Position numbers and translations under genes: made by a program
Part shown: in pieces, positions 1 through 6,969 of the stretch
Numbering within the stretch: position 1 is the first letter of the stretch
How the letters are laid out: each line of letters starts with the position of its first letter
The notes under the pieces: model-generated
Told to the model about the DNA's origin: nothing
The model's input: only the letters and a program-made list of their open reading frames with translations
Databases searched by the model: none
NCBI GenBank assembly: GCA_965653335.1
Contig: CBFGZU010000068.1
Location: 1-10,677, forward strand
Origin: Pseudolysinimonas_A sp965653335
GTDB lineage: Bacteria > Actinomycetota > Actinomycetes > Actinomycetales > Microbacteriaceae
Direction of reading: 5' to 3'
Length of the DNA stretch: 10,677 nt

Positions 1-416
1 CGACCTCGTTCGAGATCCTGCGCGACGACCTCTGGGCGACAGGTATCTCGGTCGACGATCATCCGATCGCACACGTGCGCGACGTCCTCGACGAGCGCGG
101 CGTGCTGCCCTCGTCGGCGCTGCGCACTCACGAGTCGGGCCGGCGGGTCGAGGTCGCCGGCCTCGTCACCCACCGGCAGCGCCCCGGCACGGCGAGCGGC
201 ATGACGTTCATGAACCTCGAAGATGAGCACGGCTGGGTCAACGTGATCTGCTCGGTGGGGGTCTGGAAGCGCTACCGCCGCATCGCCCGAGAGTCCCCCG
301 CGCTGCTCGTGCGCGGCATCCTCGAACGTTCCGAGGAAGGCGTCACCAACCTGCTCGCCGACGCCTTCGAGCCGCTCAGCGCGGGCGTGCTGCACCGTGC
401 GCGCGACTTCCGGTGA
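1..416 (+). CDS. dnaE2: Error-prone DNA polymerase DnaE2, C-terminal end (5' partial)
   Basis: Only the last 137 codons are present; the reading frame is open from position 3 and enters from outside the window. The fragment has the tail of a C-family polymerase alpha subunit of the DnaE2 type. A segment containing SVDDHP and AHVR (about 48-84) is followed by an OB-fold-like stretch beginning VEVAGLVTHRQRP (about 147-185), then MTFMNLEDEHGWVNV, and the end is RARDFR. In actinobacteria DnaE2 acts with ImuA'/ImuB in damage-induced mutagenic translesion synthesis; those partners would lie upstream, outside this window. The catalytic palm and PHP domains cannot be judged from this piece. A housekeeping DnaE1 is less likely, because the THRQRP, NLEDE and LVRG.LERSEEGVTN sequences and the short tail after the OB fold fit DnaE2. 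The next gene starts 67 bp downstream and looks unrelated, and I see no convincing terminator in the gap. Confidence 0.92.
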   Translation, partial: TSFEILRDDLWATGISVDDHPIAHVRDVLDERGVLPSSALRTHESGRRVEVAGLVTHRQRPGTASGMTFMNLEDEHGWVNVICSVGVWKRYRRIARESPALLVRGILERSEEGVTNLLADAFEPLSAGVLHRARDFR

Positions 417-483
417 TCGTTGACGGCCAGGATGCCCACCTCCTGACAGAATGTGACGGATAGCCAAGAGTCAGGGGGACCTC

Positions 484-1527
484 ATGGGCGCACGTTGGTG
501 GCATCGATTCCGACCGTCCGAGCGCGCCCGGCGCAGGATCAGGAACGTCCTGCTCGCCGTCATCGCGATCGCGATCATCGGGGGTGTCGTCGTGACCTCG
601 ACGCCGTGGCCCTCGGCACTGCTCATCCGATCGATCTTCGAACAAGGCGGAACGGCGACGGCCGTTGCCATGGAGAAGCACGTTCCCGACGTCGCGCTCG
701 AGGAGCGACTCGACCTGCAGTACTCCGATGGCTCTGCCGGCATCGATACGACGCTCGACGTCTTCACACCGGAGGGAGCCGCCGAGCCGCTGCCCGTCGT
801 CTTCTGGGTGCACGGCGGAGCGTGGATCTCCGGCAACAGATCCAACGTCGACCCGTATCTGCGCATCCTCGCGGCAGAAGGCTATGCGACCGTCGGGGCC
901 AACTACACCGTCGGCCCCGAAGCGACGTATCCGACGGCGGTGCGTCAACTCAACGATGCGCTCTCCTACCTCGACGCCAACGCCGCCGAGCTGGGAATCG
1001 ACCCGCGACGGATCATCATCGCCGGCGACTCGGCCGGCGCGCAGCTGGCGAGTCAGCTCGCGACGATGATCACCAATCCGTTCTACGCCCGGGTGGTCGG
1101 CATCGCTCCCGCGCTTGATTCCGGTCAGCTCGTCGGCGTGATCCTCAATTGCGGGGTCTACGACCTCGAGGCGATGGCCGAACTCACGGGAGTCGCGGCG
1201 TGGGGCTTCAAGATCGCCTTGTGGTCGTACACGGGCACGCAGAACTGGTCGGACGAGGCGCCCGGGCTCACGATGTCGACGATCGAGTTCGTCACGGAGG
1301 AGTTTCCCGCGACTTACATCACGGGCGGCAACGCCGATGGCCTCACCTGGGTGGAGTCGATCCCGATGTACAACCGGCTCACCGAACTCGGCGTCGACGT
1401 CACCGGCAGGTTCTACCCGGCGGATCACGAGCCGGCTCTCGGGCACGAATATCAGTTCCAGCTCGAACTCGACGAAGCGCAGACGGCGTTGAAAGACACC
1501 ATCGCGTTCCTCCGCGACGTCACGTGA
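484..1527 (+). CDS. Alpha/beta hydrolase (esterase/lipase-like) with N-terminal membrane anchor
   Basis: A 347-residue protein of the HSL/BD-FAE-like carboxylesterase group. The oxyanion-hole motif HGGAW is at residues 110-114 and the nucleophile elbow GDSAG at 181-185, making Ser183 the nucleophile. Asp285 (GGNADGLTW) and His321 (GHEYQF) are the likely remaining catalytic residues. A basic N-terminus (RRRIRN) is followed by a single hydrophobic stretch at about 22-38, so the protein is probably anchored with its catalytic domain outside, or is a secreted protein with an uncleaved signal anchor. The ATG start is supported by AGGGGGAC at 473-480, a few bases upstream. It has its own gap after dnaE2 and overlaps the convergent DUF2236 gene by 8 bp. 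The substrate cannot be predicted; short-chain esters are typical of the family. All catalytic motifs appear intact. Confidence 0.9.
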   Translation: MGARWWHRFRPSERARRRIRNVLLAVIAIAIIGGVVVTSTPWPSALLIRSIFEQGGTATAVAMEKHVPDVALEERLDLQYSDGSAGIDTTLDVFTPEGAAEPLPVVFWVHGGAWISGNRSNVDPYLRILAAEGYATVGANYTVGPEATYPTAVRQLNDALSYLDANAAELGIDPRRIIIAGDSAGAQLASQLATMITNPFYARVVGIAPALDSGQLVGVILNCGVYDLEAMAELTGVAAWGFKIALWSYTGTQNWSDEAPGLTMSTIEFVTEEFPATYITGGNADGLTWVESIPMYNRLTELGVDVTGRFYPADHEPALGHEYQFQLELDEAQTALKDTIAFLRDVT

Positions 1528-2398
1528 GGCGGCGCAGCCGCATCCGCGCGAAGTCCTGAGCGCGCGGACCCGACCCGATCGCCCGTTGCGCGAATCCGAG
1601 GGCGACGCCGGTCAGCGCCCGCACGGGCAGGATCGAGCGGCGCACGCCGAGCAGCCGGCGGTAGGGTGCGGGGATGGTCGACACCGCCGCTGCGAACAGC
1701 ACGCGGTAGGCGAAGCCGAGCGTGCCCCGGAACGGCGGCTTCTTGAGGAACCGCACGACGTCGGCAACGCGTTCGTCGCCCCGCAACTCGCCCCGTTCGA
1801 GATACCCGTCACGACGCGCACGCAGCTCGGCCGCGGTCGCCGGGGGCGATTCGACGCCCATGAGCCGGCCGGCCGTCGCCCAGTCGTGCACGTAGGCATC
1901 CGGTCCGCCCGGAATGGGCGCACCCCACGCCTCGTGACACGTGAGGAACGCGTCGGCGAAGGTGACGTGCACCCAGTCGACGAGGTCGCGGTCGGTCGCC
2001 GAATAGCGTCGCGCCGAGCCGCCCGAGGCCGCGTACTCCCCTTCGACCCGGGAGTGGAAGCGCCCGACCCGGGCGACTTCGCGGTCGGCCTGCGCGGTCG
2101 ATCCGAACGTGAGCACGACGATCCAGCGCACGGTTCCGGACAGCCGGCCGAGCGGATCGTCCCGATAGCGCGACCAGTCGTGAACTCCCGCCATCGCGCC
2201 GGGGTGAAGGGCCTGCATGAGCAGAGCGCGGATGCCGGCGACGAACGTCCCCATTCCGGCGTGCACGATCCACGTCGCGGAGTCTTCCGCGAAGTAGCCC
2301 GCGTCGTCGCCCTCCGCGAGCTCGAGCACATACGGTGCCGTGCCGTCGGGATGCCCGGCGACGGCGGTGAGGAGTCGGGCGCGGAGCGTTGAGGCCAT
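1520..2398 (-). CDS. DUF2236 / MpaB-family putative oxygenase
   Basis: A 292-residue protein with the DUF2236 pattern shared by the MpaB oxygenase and latex-clearing (Lcp) families. LHPGAMAGVHDWSRYRDDP lies at residues 65-83, followed by R and T in RLSGT. RFHSRVEG is at 113-120, YSATDRDLVDWVHVTFADAF at 132-151, and PP.R near 221-224. His66, His115 and His144 are the conserved-type histidines; in characterised relatives conserved histidines bind haem or metal, so one of these may do the same here, which is inference. There is no signal peptide. The chosen ATG at 2396-2398 has only a weak GGTGA upstream. It lies 38 bp downstream of the beta-helix gene on the same strand and could be co-transcribed with it. 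Substrate and reaction are unknown for most actinobacterial members. Confidence 0.85.
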   Translation of the reverse strand: MASTLRARLLTAVAGHPDGTAPYVLELAEGDDAGYFAEDSATWIVHAGMGTFVAGIRALLMQALHPGAMAGVHDWSRYRDDPLGRLSGTVRWIVVLTFGSTAQADREVARVGRFHSRVEGEYAASGGSARRYSATDRDLVDWVHVTFADAFLTCHEAWGAPIPGGPDAYVHDWATAGRLMGVESPPATAAELRARRDGYLERGELRGDERVADVVRFLKKPPFRGTLGFAYRVLFAAAVSTIPAPYRRLLGVRRSILPVRALTGVALGFAQRAIGSGPRAQDFARMRLRRLT

Positions 2399-2436
2399 CG
2401 TGCTCAGTTCACCACGGATGAGCCGATCACGGCACG

Positions 2437-3600
2437 TCAGTCGTCGGCGCCCGCGGTCGTCGCGAGCAGGAGGGTTCCGTCGCGACCGATCACGGGAGTC
2501 GACAACAGCAGCGCGAGAAGCGAGTCGATCGCGAACGACTCGGTGTCGGCCACGTGTAGGTCACCCGCCGCGCGGTCGACGAACGCGACGGTGCCCTGCC
2601 GGTTGCCGTCGACGCCAAGTCGTGCGGGCGTCGCGCACGCCCCGAAGTTCCAGGCCTGCACGACGCTGCCGGTGAGCGGCGCGGTGCAGTCGGCGAGGTA
2701 AGACACGACGTTGCGGTCGAAGAGCAGCCCCGTGCGCGGCACGACCCGCGTCGCGCCGTCGACGATCGAGTTGTTGCGCACGACGACGTTCGACGCGCTC
2801 ACTTCGCGCACATCGAGGGCTGACCCGCCCTTGCAGGTGGTGCTCACGACGATGCAGCCCTGGATGAAGTTGCCGCTGATCTCGATCCCGTGGATGCCCC
2901 GGCCGGCACCGGGCGAGAGGATGATGCCGGCATTGCTGCAGCCGCGGATCGAGTTGCGCACGATCCGCACTTGCGCGGCGTCGAAGACCTGCACGCAGTC
3001 GACGTGGGCCGCGCTGGTGCTCGAGCTGAGCCGATAGTCGCGGATGACGTTGCCCTCGAGCGTCACGCCCGTCGCGTCCTTGATCTGCACGGCATCCAGA
3101 TCGACCCCGCCGGAGAAGGTCGAGTTGCGCACGACGGTGCCGTTGGCGCGCAGGAACGACCCCGCCTTCGCCATGGTGAAGTTCTCCACGACCGTGTTGA
3201 CCGCTTGCGGGTAGACGTAGAGCAGCGTCGTGACGGTGAGCCCCGACCAGGTGACGTTGGGCAGGTAGGTCTGCAGCCTCGCGAACGACACCACGGCCCC
3301 GGTCGCGGGCCGTACGCGGATCGGCGCGGTCGTGGTTCCGCCGGTTCCGGTGAGCATGGGGGCGCCGTAGGAGCCGGCGAGCAGCACGATGACGTCTCCC
3401 CCACGTGCCTTCGACAGCGCCGTGGCCGCCGAGCACGGCGCGGCCGCCGAACAGGCGGTGCCGGAGCCGGTCGGTGACGCGGTGAGCGTGACGGCCGCGG
3501 TCGCCGGAATGGCTGGCAGGAGTGCGAGAGCGACGACGGCGACGAGGCCCGTGGCAAGCGCGGTGAGTCGCAAACGGTGGCGGTTCGGTGTGGTGGACAT
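2437..3600 (-). CDS. Secreted right-handed parallel beta-helix repeat protein
   Basis: A 387-residue protein from the ATG at 3598-3600. Residues 1-36 form a classical signal peptide: a basic stretch (NRHRLRL), a long hydrophobic core, and an A-T-A type cleavage site near residue 35. The mature part has short beta-strand/turn repeats such as VVRNSTF, VTLEGNVIRDY, VRIVRNSIRGC, IEISGNFIQGC and VVRNNSIVDG, the ladder typical of parallel beta-helix (pectate-lyase-like) proteins. Several cysteines (for example TACSAAAPCSA) suggest disulfides in an exported protein. The C-terminal DLHVADTESFAIDSL resembles a degenerate form of the GDYHLxxGSPAIDxG signature that often closes such proteins. The frame stays open to a GTG at 3717, but that start would bury the signal peptide behind 39 residues; a GGGGGG tract (3613-3618) 12 nt upstream also favours 3600. 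Likely role: surface or extracellular polysaccharide binding or cleavage. No catalytic residues can be assigned. Confidence 0.82.
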   Translation of the reverse strand: MSTTPNRHRLRLTALATGLVAVVALALLPAIPATAAVTLTASPTGSGTACSAAAPCSAATALSKARGGDVIVLLAGSYGAPMLTGTGGTTTAPIRVRPATGAVVSFARLQTYLPNVTWSGLTVTTLLYVYPQAVNTVVENFTMAKAGSFLRANGTVVRNSTFSGGVDLDAVQIKDATGVTLEGNVIRDYRLSSSTSAAHVDCVQVFDAAQVRIVRNSIRGCSNAGIILSPGAGRGIHGIEISGNFIQGCIVVSTTCKGGSALDVREVSASNVVVRNNSIVDGATRVVPRTGLLFDRNVVSYLADCTAPLTGSVVQAWNFGACATPARLGVDGNRQGTVAFVDRAAGDLHVADTESFAIDSLLALLLSTPVIGRDGTLLLATTAGADD

Positions 3601-3683
3601 TGGTCGGCTGATCCCCCCAGATCGACGGTGCCGCGACCATGAGAACACGTCGATGCGCCGCCCGACGGCTCGAGAGCCGGAAT

Positions 3684-3700
3684 CCCCCGTCAACTGGGGG
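3684..3700 (-). promoter_or_regulatory. CCCCC-N7-GGGGG dyad upstream of the beta-helix gene
   Basis: A five-base perfect inverted repeat with a 7-nt spacer lies about 84 bp upstream of the chosen beta-helix start. A TTGACG hexamer on the minus strand (3688-3693) sits in and next to its spacer and could be a -35 element, but no convincing -10 follows at 17 bp. A second dyad, CGGCTC-GA-GAGCCG (3666-3679), follows directly. The geometry suits an operator at the promoter. This is inference from symmetry and position only. Confidence 0.35.
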
Positions 3701-3722
3701 TGATTCGTGCGCGACACGCCGA

Positions 3723-3753
3723 CAGGGCTCTCGGAGCGCTCGCAGAGACCCTG
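3723..3753 (-). terminator. Hairpin after the helicase gene, candidate terminator
   Basis: Starting 10 bp beyond the helicase stop codon, CAGGG+TCTC pairs with GAGA+CCCTG: nine base pairs with one bulged base and a 12-nt loop. No U-tract follows on the minus strand, so it would be a U-less hairpin of the kind often proposed in high-GC actinobacteria. It would separate the helicase transcript from the beta-helix gene downstream. Confidence 0.45.
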
Positions 3754-3763
3754 CGGCAGTCGA

Positions 3764-5551
3764 TCAGCGACCGTTGATGCGCTTCCGAAGGATCTCGATG
3801 CGGGCTTGCAGCTGGGCGACGGTAGCGCGACCGACCTCCGGTCCGCCGCCGAGGCGCCGCACCTCGGCGTGCACCTGAGCGTGCGTCTGCCCCGACGTCC
3901 GTGCCGAGATCGACACGAGGCTGTTGAGCAGCCGACGCTGTTCGGCGAGGGAGCGGTGCAGCGGCACCGGCGCCTCCCGGTCGGGCTCGTCGCGCGACCG
4001 CTCGACCCCCCGGCGTGCTTGCCGGGCCTGACGCAGCTTGAGCAACCGGCTCACGTCCTCCGGCTCAAGGATGCCGGGGATGCCGACGAACTCCCACTCC
4101 TCGGGGCTGCCCGGCTCGGCGAGGGTGCCGAAATCCTGCCCGTCGTAGAGCACCTTCTCGAAGGTCGCGACCGAGCCGAGTGCCTGCCACTCGAACTCGT
4201 CGAGCAGTTCCGCCGAGGCGGCCTCGCGCTCCTGCGCGCGCTCCAGGCTCTCGTCGTCGAGAAGTTCGTCGTCGGCGCGCTCGCGGTCGAGGGCGTGATC
4301 GCGTTCGAGTTCCAGGTGCGCCGCGAGATTCAGCAGGACGGGCACGCTCGGTACGAAGATCGACGCCAGCTCACCGCGCCTGCGGGTGCGCACGAAGCGT
4401 CCGACCGCTTGCGCGAAGTACAGCGGCGTCGACGCGCTGGTCGCGTAGACGCCGACCATGAGCCGCGGCACGTCGACGCCTTCCGAGACCATCCGCACCG
4501 CCACCATCCAGCGTTGCGATCCCGTCGCGAAGTCCTGGATCTTCTCGCTGCCGCCGACTTCGTCGCTGAGCACGACCGTCGGCACGTGACCGGTGAGGTC
4601 GGTGAGGATCGTCGCGTAGGCGCGAGCGGTGACGTGGTCGGTCGCGATGACGAGGCCACCCGCGTCGGGCACGTCGCGACGTACCTCCGAGAGTCGCCGG
4701 TCGGCGGCGGCCAGCACCGCGGGAATCCAGTCGCCGTCGGGGTCGAGCGCCGCCCGCCAGGCTTGTGCCGTGACATCGGTGGTGTCGCCCTGCCCGAGCG
4801 CGGCCTCCATCTCGTCGCCCTGCCGCGTGCGCCAGCGCATCGAGCCCGCGTACGACAGGAACATCACGGGACGCACGATGCCGTCGGCGAGGGCGCGGCC
4901 GTACCCGTACGCGTAGTCGGTCTGCGACAGGCGGATGCCGCGCTCGTCGCGCAGATAGCTGACGAACGGGATGGGGGCGGTGTCGGAGCGGAACGGCGTT
5001 CCCGTGAGGGACAGCCGCCGGGTCGCCCCCTCGAAGGCTTCGCGGATCGCGTCGCCCCACGACAGGGCGTCTCCGCCGTGATGCACCTCGTCGAGGATCA
5101 CGAGGGATCGCTTCGACTCGGTGAGCGCCTTGTGCAGCGACGGCCGCACGGCCACTTGCGCGTAGGTGACGGCGACGCCGTGGTAGGGCCGGGATTCGCG
5201 AGAGTGCTTGTTGCTGAACCGCGGATCGAGGCGGATGCCGGCGCGGTGGGCGGCATCCGCCCACTGGATCTTGAGGTGCTCGGTCGGTGCCACCACCGTC
5301 ACGCGATCGATGACGTTGCGACGCAGCAGTTCTGAGGCGAGCCGGAGGGCGAACGCGGTCTTGCCGGCGCCCGGGGTGGCCGAGACGAGAAAGTCGCGCG
5401 CGTCACGCCGCAGGTACTCGGCGAGGGCTTCCTCCTGCCAGGCGCGGAGCTTCGCGACGGTTCCCCAGGGAGCGCGCTCCGGGAAGCTCGGCGAGAGGTG
5501 TTCGGCGGCTGCGGTCGCCCGGAAGACGGGGACCTCCGACGACTCGCTCAC
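3764..5551 (-). CDS. SF2 DEAD/DEAH-type helicase
   Basis: A 595-residue superfamily 2 helicase from the GTG at 5549-5551. In order: a Q-like region (LRAWQEEAL, 35-43), Walker A SATPGAGKT (57-65), motif Ia VVAPTEHLKIQW (86-97), Walker B DEVH (154-157), motif III-like SLTGTPFR (181-188), a second RecA domain with motif V RMVSEGVDVPRL (353-364) and motif VI QAVGRFVRTRR (381-391). The arrangement resembles XPB/type III restriction-like translocases. Residues from about 410 to 595 are charged and helical, with a predicted coiled-coil-like acidic stretch (415-450), and match no domain I recognise. The helicase frame remains open upstream into dinB, but those residues are a frame shadow; in-frame GTG 5551 (protein starting SESSEVPVF) is the first plausible start after the dinB stop. 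The gene follows dinB with a 68-bp gap. Role is probably DNA remodelling or repair, but the specific job is unknown. Confidence 0.9.
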   Translation of the reverse strand: MSESSEVPVFRATAAAEHLSPSFPERAPWGTVAKLRAWQEEALAEYLRRDARDFLVSATPGAGKTAFALRLASELLRRNVIDRVTVVAPTEHLKIQWADAAHRAGIRLDPRFSNKHSRESRPYHGVAVTYAQVAVRPSLHKALTESKRSLVILDEVHHGGDALSWGDAIREAFEGATRRLSLTGTPFRSDTAPIPFVSYLRDERGIRLSQTDYAYGYGRALADGIVRPVMFLSYAGSMRWRTRQGDEMEAALGQGDTTDVTAQAWRAALDPDGDWIPAVLAAADRRLSEVRRDVPDAGGLVIATDHVTARAYATILTDLTGHVPTVVLSDEVGGSEKIQDFATGSQRWMVAVRMVSEGVDVPRLMVGVYATSASTPLYFAQAVGRFVRTRRRGELASIFVPSVPVLLNLAAHLELERDHALDRERADDELLDDESLERAQEREAASAELLDEFEWQALGSVATFEKVLYDGQDFGTLAEPGSPEEWEFVGIPGILEPEDVSRLLKLRQARQARRGVERSRDEPDREAPVPLHRSLAEQRRLLNSLVSISARTSGQTHAQVHAEVRRLGGGPEVGRATVAQLQARIEILRKRINGR

Positions 5552-5565
5552 TTGATGGAACGTTA
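5552..5565 (-). promoter_or_regulatory. Possible leaderless -10 element for the helicase gene
   Basis: On the minus strand TAACGT (5560-5565) ends 8 nt before the GTG start, and no Shine-Dalgarno sequence is present between them. A TAnnnT hexamer at this distance is the usual arrangement for leaderless actinobacterial transcripts. No good -35 is visible, so this is tentative. Confidence 0.35.
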
Positions 5566-5619
5566 CCCGTTGCCCCCGACTCGCCGGTCGAGGAGCGCGC
5601 GAAGGCCGGGTATCGAGAC

Positions 5620-6867
5620 TCAGGTCGGCTCTCCCCGCATCGGCATCCGTCGGTCGGGTTCGTCGCCGAGCAGCGTCGCGGGGCGGATGAGGGAACGACC
5701 GAACTTCGCGGTGATCGCGTCGACCGCGTGCTCGGCGTCGCGCCAGTCTCCGTCGTCGTCCCACAGTCCGGGATCCGAGACGTGCGCCGAGAGCTGCTCG
5801 CCGCGTACTCCGAGCAGCCGGATGGGCTCGCCCGCGCGCCCGGACTCGGCGTAGAGCGACCGCGCTTCTTCGTAGAGGCGGCGACCGAGATCGGTGGGTT
5901 CCGCGAGGGTGCGCGACCGCGAGATCGTCGAGAAGTCGCCGAAGCGCAACTTGAGCGCGACCGTGCGGGCCTGCACGCCGGCCCGGCGGAGACGCACTCC
6001 GACGGCGTTCGCCAGGCGAAGCATCTCCCTCTCGAGTTCCGCGACGTCCGAGATGTTCGACTCGAAGGTGCGCTCGTGACCGATGCTCTTCTCGAGGTGC
6101 TCGGTGACGACCTGCCGGGGATCGCGACCCCACGCCAAAGCATGGAAGTGTTCGGCCATCGCCGGGCCGACCGCTCGGGTCAGGGCATCGACGGGCACGT
6201 CGGCGACGTCCGCGACGGTGCGCAACCCGAGCCGCTCGAGCTTCTCGGCGGTCTTGGCTCCGACGCCCCACAGCGCTGAAATCGGCTGAGGGTGCAGAAA
6301 GGCGAGGGTCTCGGCCGCGGGGACGACGAGCAACCCGTCGGGCTTGGCGCGACTCGACGCGAGCTTCGCGACGTACTTGGTGGAGGCGGCGCCGACCGAG
6401 CAGCGCAGGCCGGTCGCGGCGAAGACGCGTTCCCGGATGAGCGTGCCGATCTGCCAGGGCGTGCCTAGCAGGCGGCGTGCACCGGCTACATCGAGGAACG
6501 CCTCGTCGATGCCGAGCACTTCGACGAGAGGCGTCACGTCGCGGAACAGATCCATCACGATCGCGGAATACGACGTGTAGCGGTCGTAATGCGGTTCGAG
6601 CACGATCGCTTGCGGGCAGCGCCGCATCGCGACGGCCATCGGCATCGCCGAGTTGACCCCGAACCTGCGGGCCTCGTACGTCGCCGCGGTGACGACCGAG
6701 CGAGCGGAGGGATGCCCGACGATGACGGGCTTGCCCACGAGCTCGGGATGCTCGAGCAACTCGACCGACGCGAAGAAGGCGTCCATGTCGACGTGCAACA
6801 GGTGCGCCGTGAGGTCGTCGACGGGCGCGACAGTGACCTGTCGCCCGCTGCCATCCTGCTTGCTCAC
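5620..6867 (-). CDS. dinB: DNA polymerase IV (Y-family translesion polymerase)
   Basis: A 415-residue Y-family polymerase with the expected length and order of parts. The palm motif HVDMDAFF (25-32) gives metal ligands Asp27 and the adjacent Asp29, with the second Phe (32) as likely steric gate. YEARRFGVNSAMP (64-76) is the fingers signature. GIDEAFLDV (119-127) supplies Asp121 and Glu122. CSVGAASTKYVAKLAS (156-171) and the helix-hairpin-helix ALWGVGAKTAEKLERLGL (198-215) follow, then a little-finger domain (about 255-360) with SIGHERTF. The GTG start at 6865-6867 has AGGA at 6875-6878 with a 7-nt spacer. It performs mutagenic bypass of lesions, normally with the sliding clamp; I cannot assign a clear clamp-binding peptide, although the QLSAHV region (358-363) is a candidate. 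All catalytic residues are present. It is followed by the helicase gene on the same strand. Confidence 0.96.
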   Translation of the reverse strand: MSKQDGSGRQVTVAPVDDLTAHLLHVDMDAFFASVELLEHPELVGKPVIVGHPSARSVVTAATYEARRFGVNSAMPMAVAMRRCPQAIVLEPHYDRYTSYSAIVMDLFRDVTPLVEVLGIDEAFLDVAGARRLLGTPWQIGTLIRERVFAATGLRCSVGAASTKYVAKLASSRAKPDGLLVVPAAETLAFLHPQPISALWGVGAKTAEKLERLGLRTVADVADVPVDALTRAVGPAMAEHFHALAWGRDPRQVVTEHLEKSIGHERTFESNISDVAELEREMLRLANAVGVRLRRAGVQARTVALKLRFGDFSTISRSRTLAEPTDLGRRLYEEARSLYAESGRAGEPIRLLGVRGEQLSAHVSDPGLWDDDGDWRDAEHAVDAITAKFGRSLIRPATLLGDEPDRRMPMRGEPT

Positions 6868-6923
6868 GCGGCCATCCTGTCACCGGCTGCTGTCACGGGC
6901 CGACCGAGGCTGCGCCGCACACG

Positions 6924-6955
6924 AAAGGAGCCGGGCGATGAGATCGACCGGCTCC
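6924..6955 (-). terminator. Intrinsic terminator of the GlsB-like gene
   Basis: A perfect 8-bp GC-rich stem (GGAGCCGG 6927-6934 with CCGGCTCC 6948-6955) and 13-nt loop is followed on the minus strand by TTT and a mixed U-containing tail. It lies 14 bp beyond the stop codon of the small membrane protein and ahead of dinB, so it should insulate dinB from that transcript. Confidence 0.75.
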
Positions 6956-6969
6956 CTCGCGGTGCGTTG

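Noticed and set aside
420..452. TTGACG ... CAGAAT as a promoter for the alpha/beta hydrolase
   Set aside because: The spacer of about 21 bp is too long and the -10 is poor.
376..1446. Minus-strand open frame opposite the alpha/beta hydrolase
   Set aside because: No recognisable motif and biased composition; the plus-strand hydrolase has an intact catalytic triad.
3601..3717. Longer beta-helix protein starting at GTG 3717
   Set aside because: It would place 39 residues before a classical signal peptide; ATG 3600 gives a proper signal sequence and has a G-rich tract upstream.
3707..5335. Long plus-strand open frame opposite the helicase gene
   Set aside because: It is Arg/Gly/His/Asp-rich with no motif; it is the usual antisense frame of a GC3-biased gene.
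5552..6883. Upstream extension of the helicase frame to a very long open frame beginning at 6883
   Set aside because: It runs through dinB in another frame; residues there are Arg/Pro/Ala-rich shadow sequence with no family match, while the dinB frame encodes a full Y-family polymerase.
6868..6969. SOS (LexA) box upstream of dinB
   Set aside because: I searched for a GAAC-N4-GTTC type symmetry in this gap and found none.
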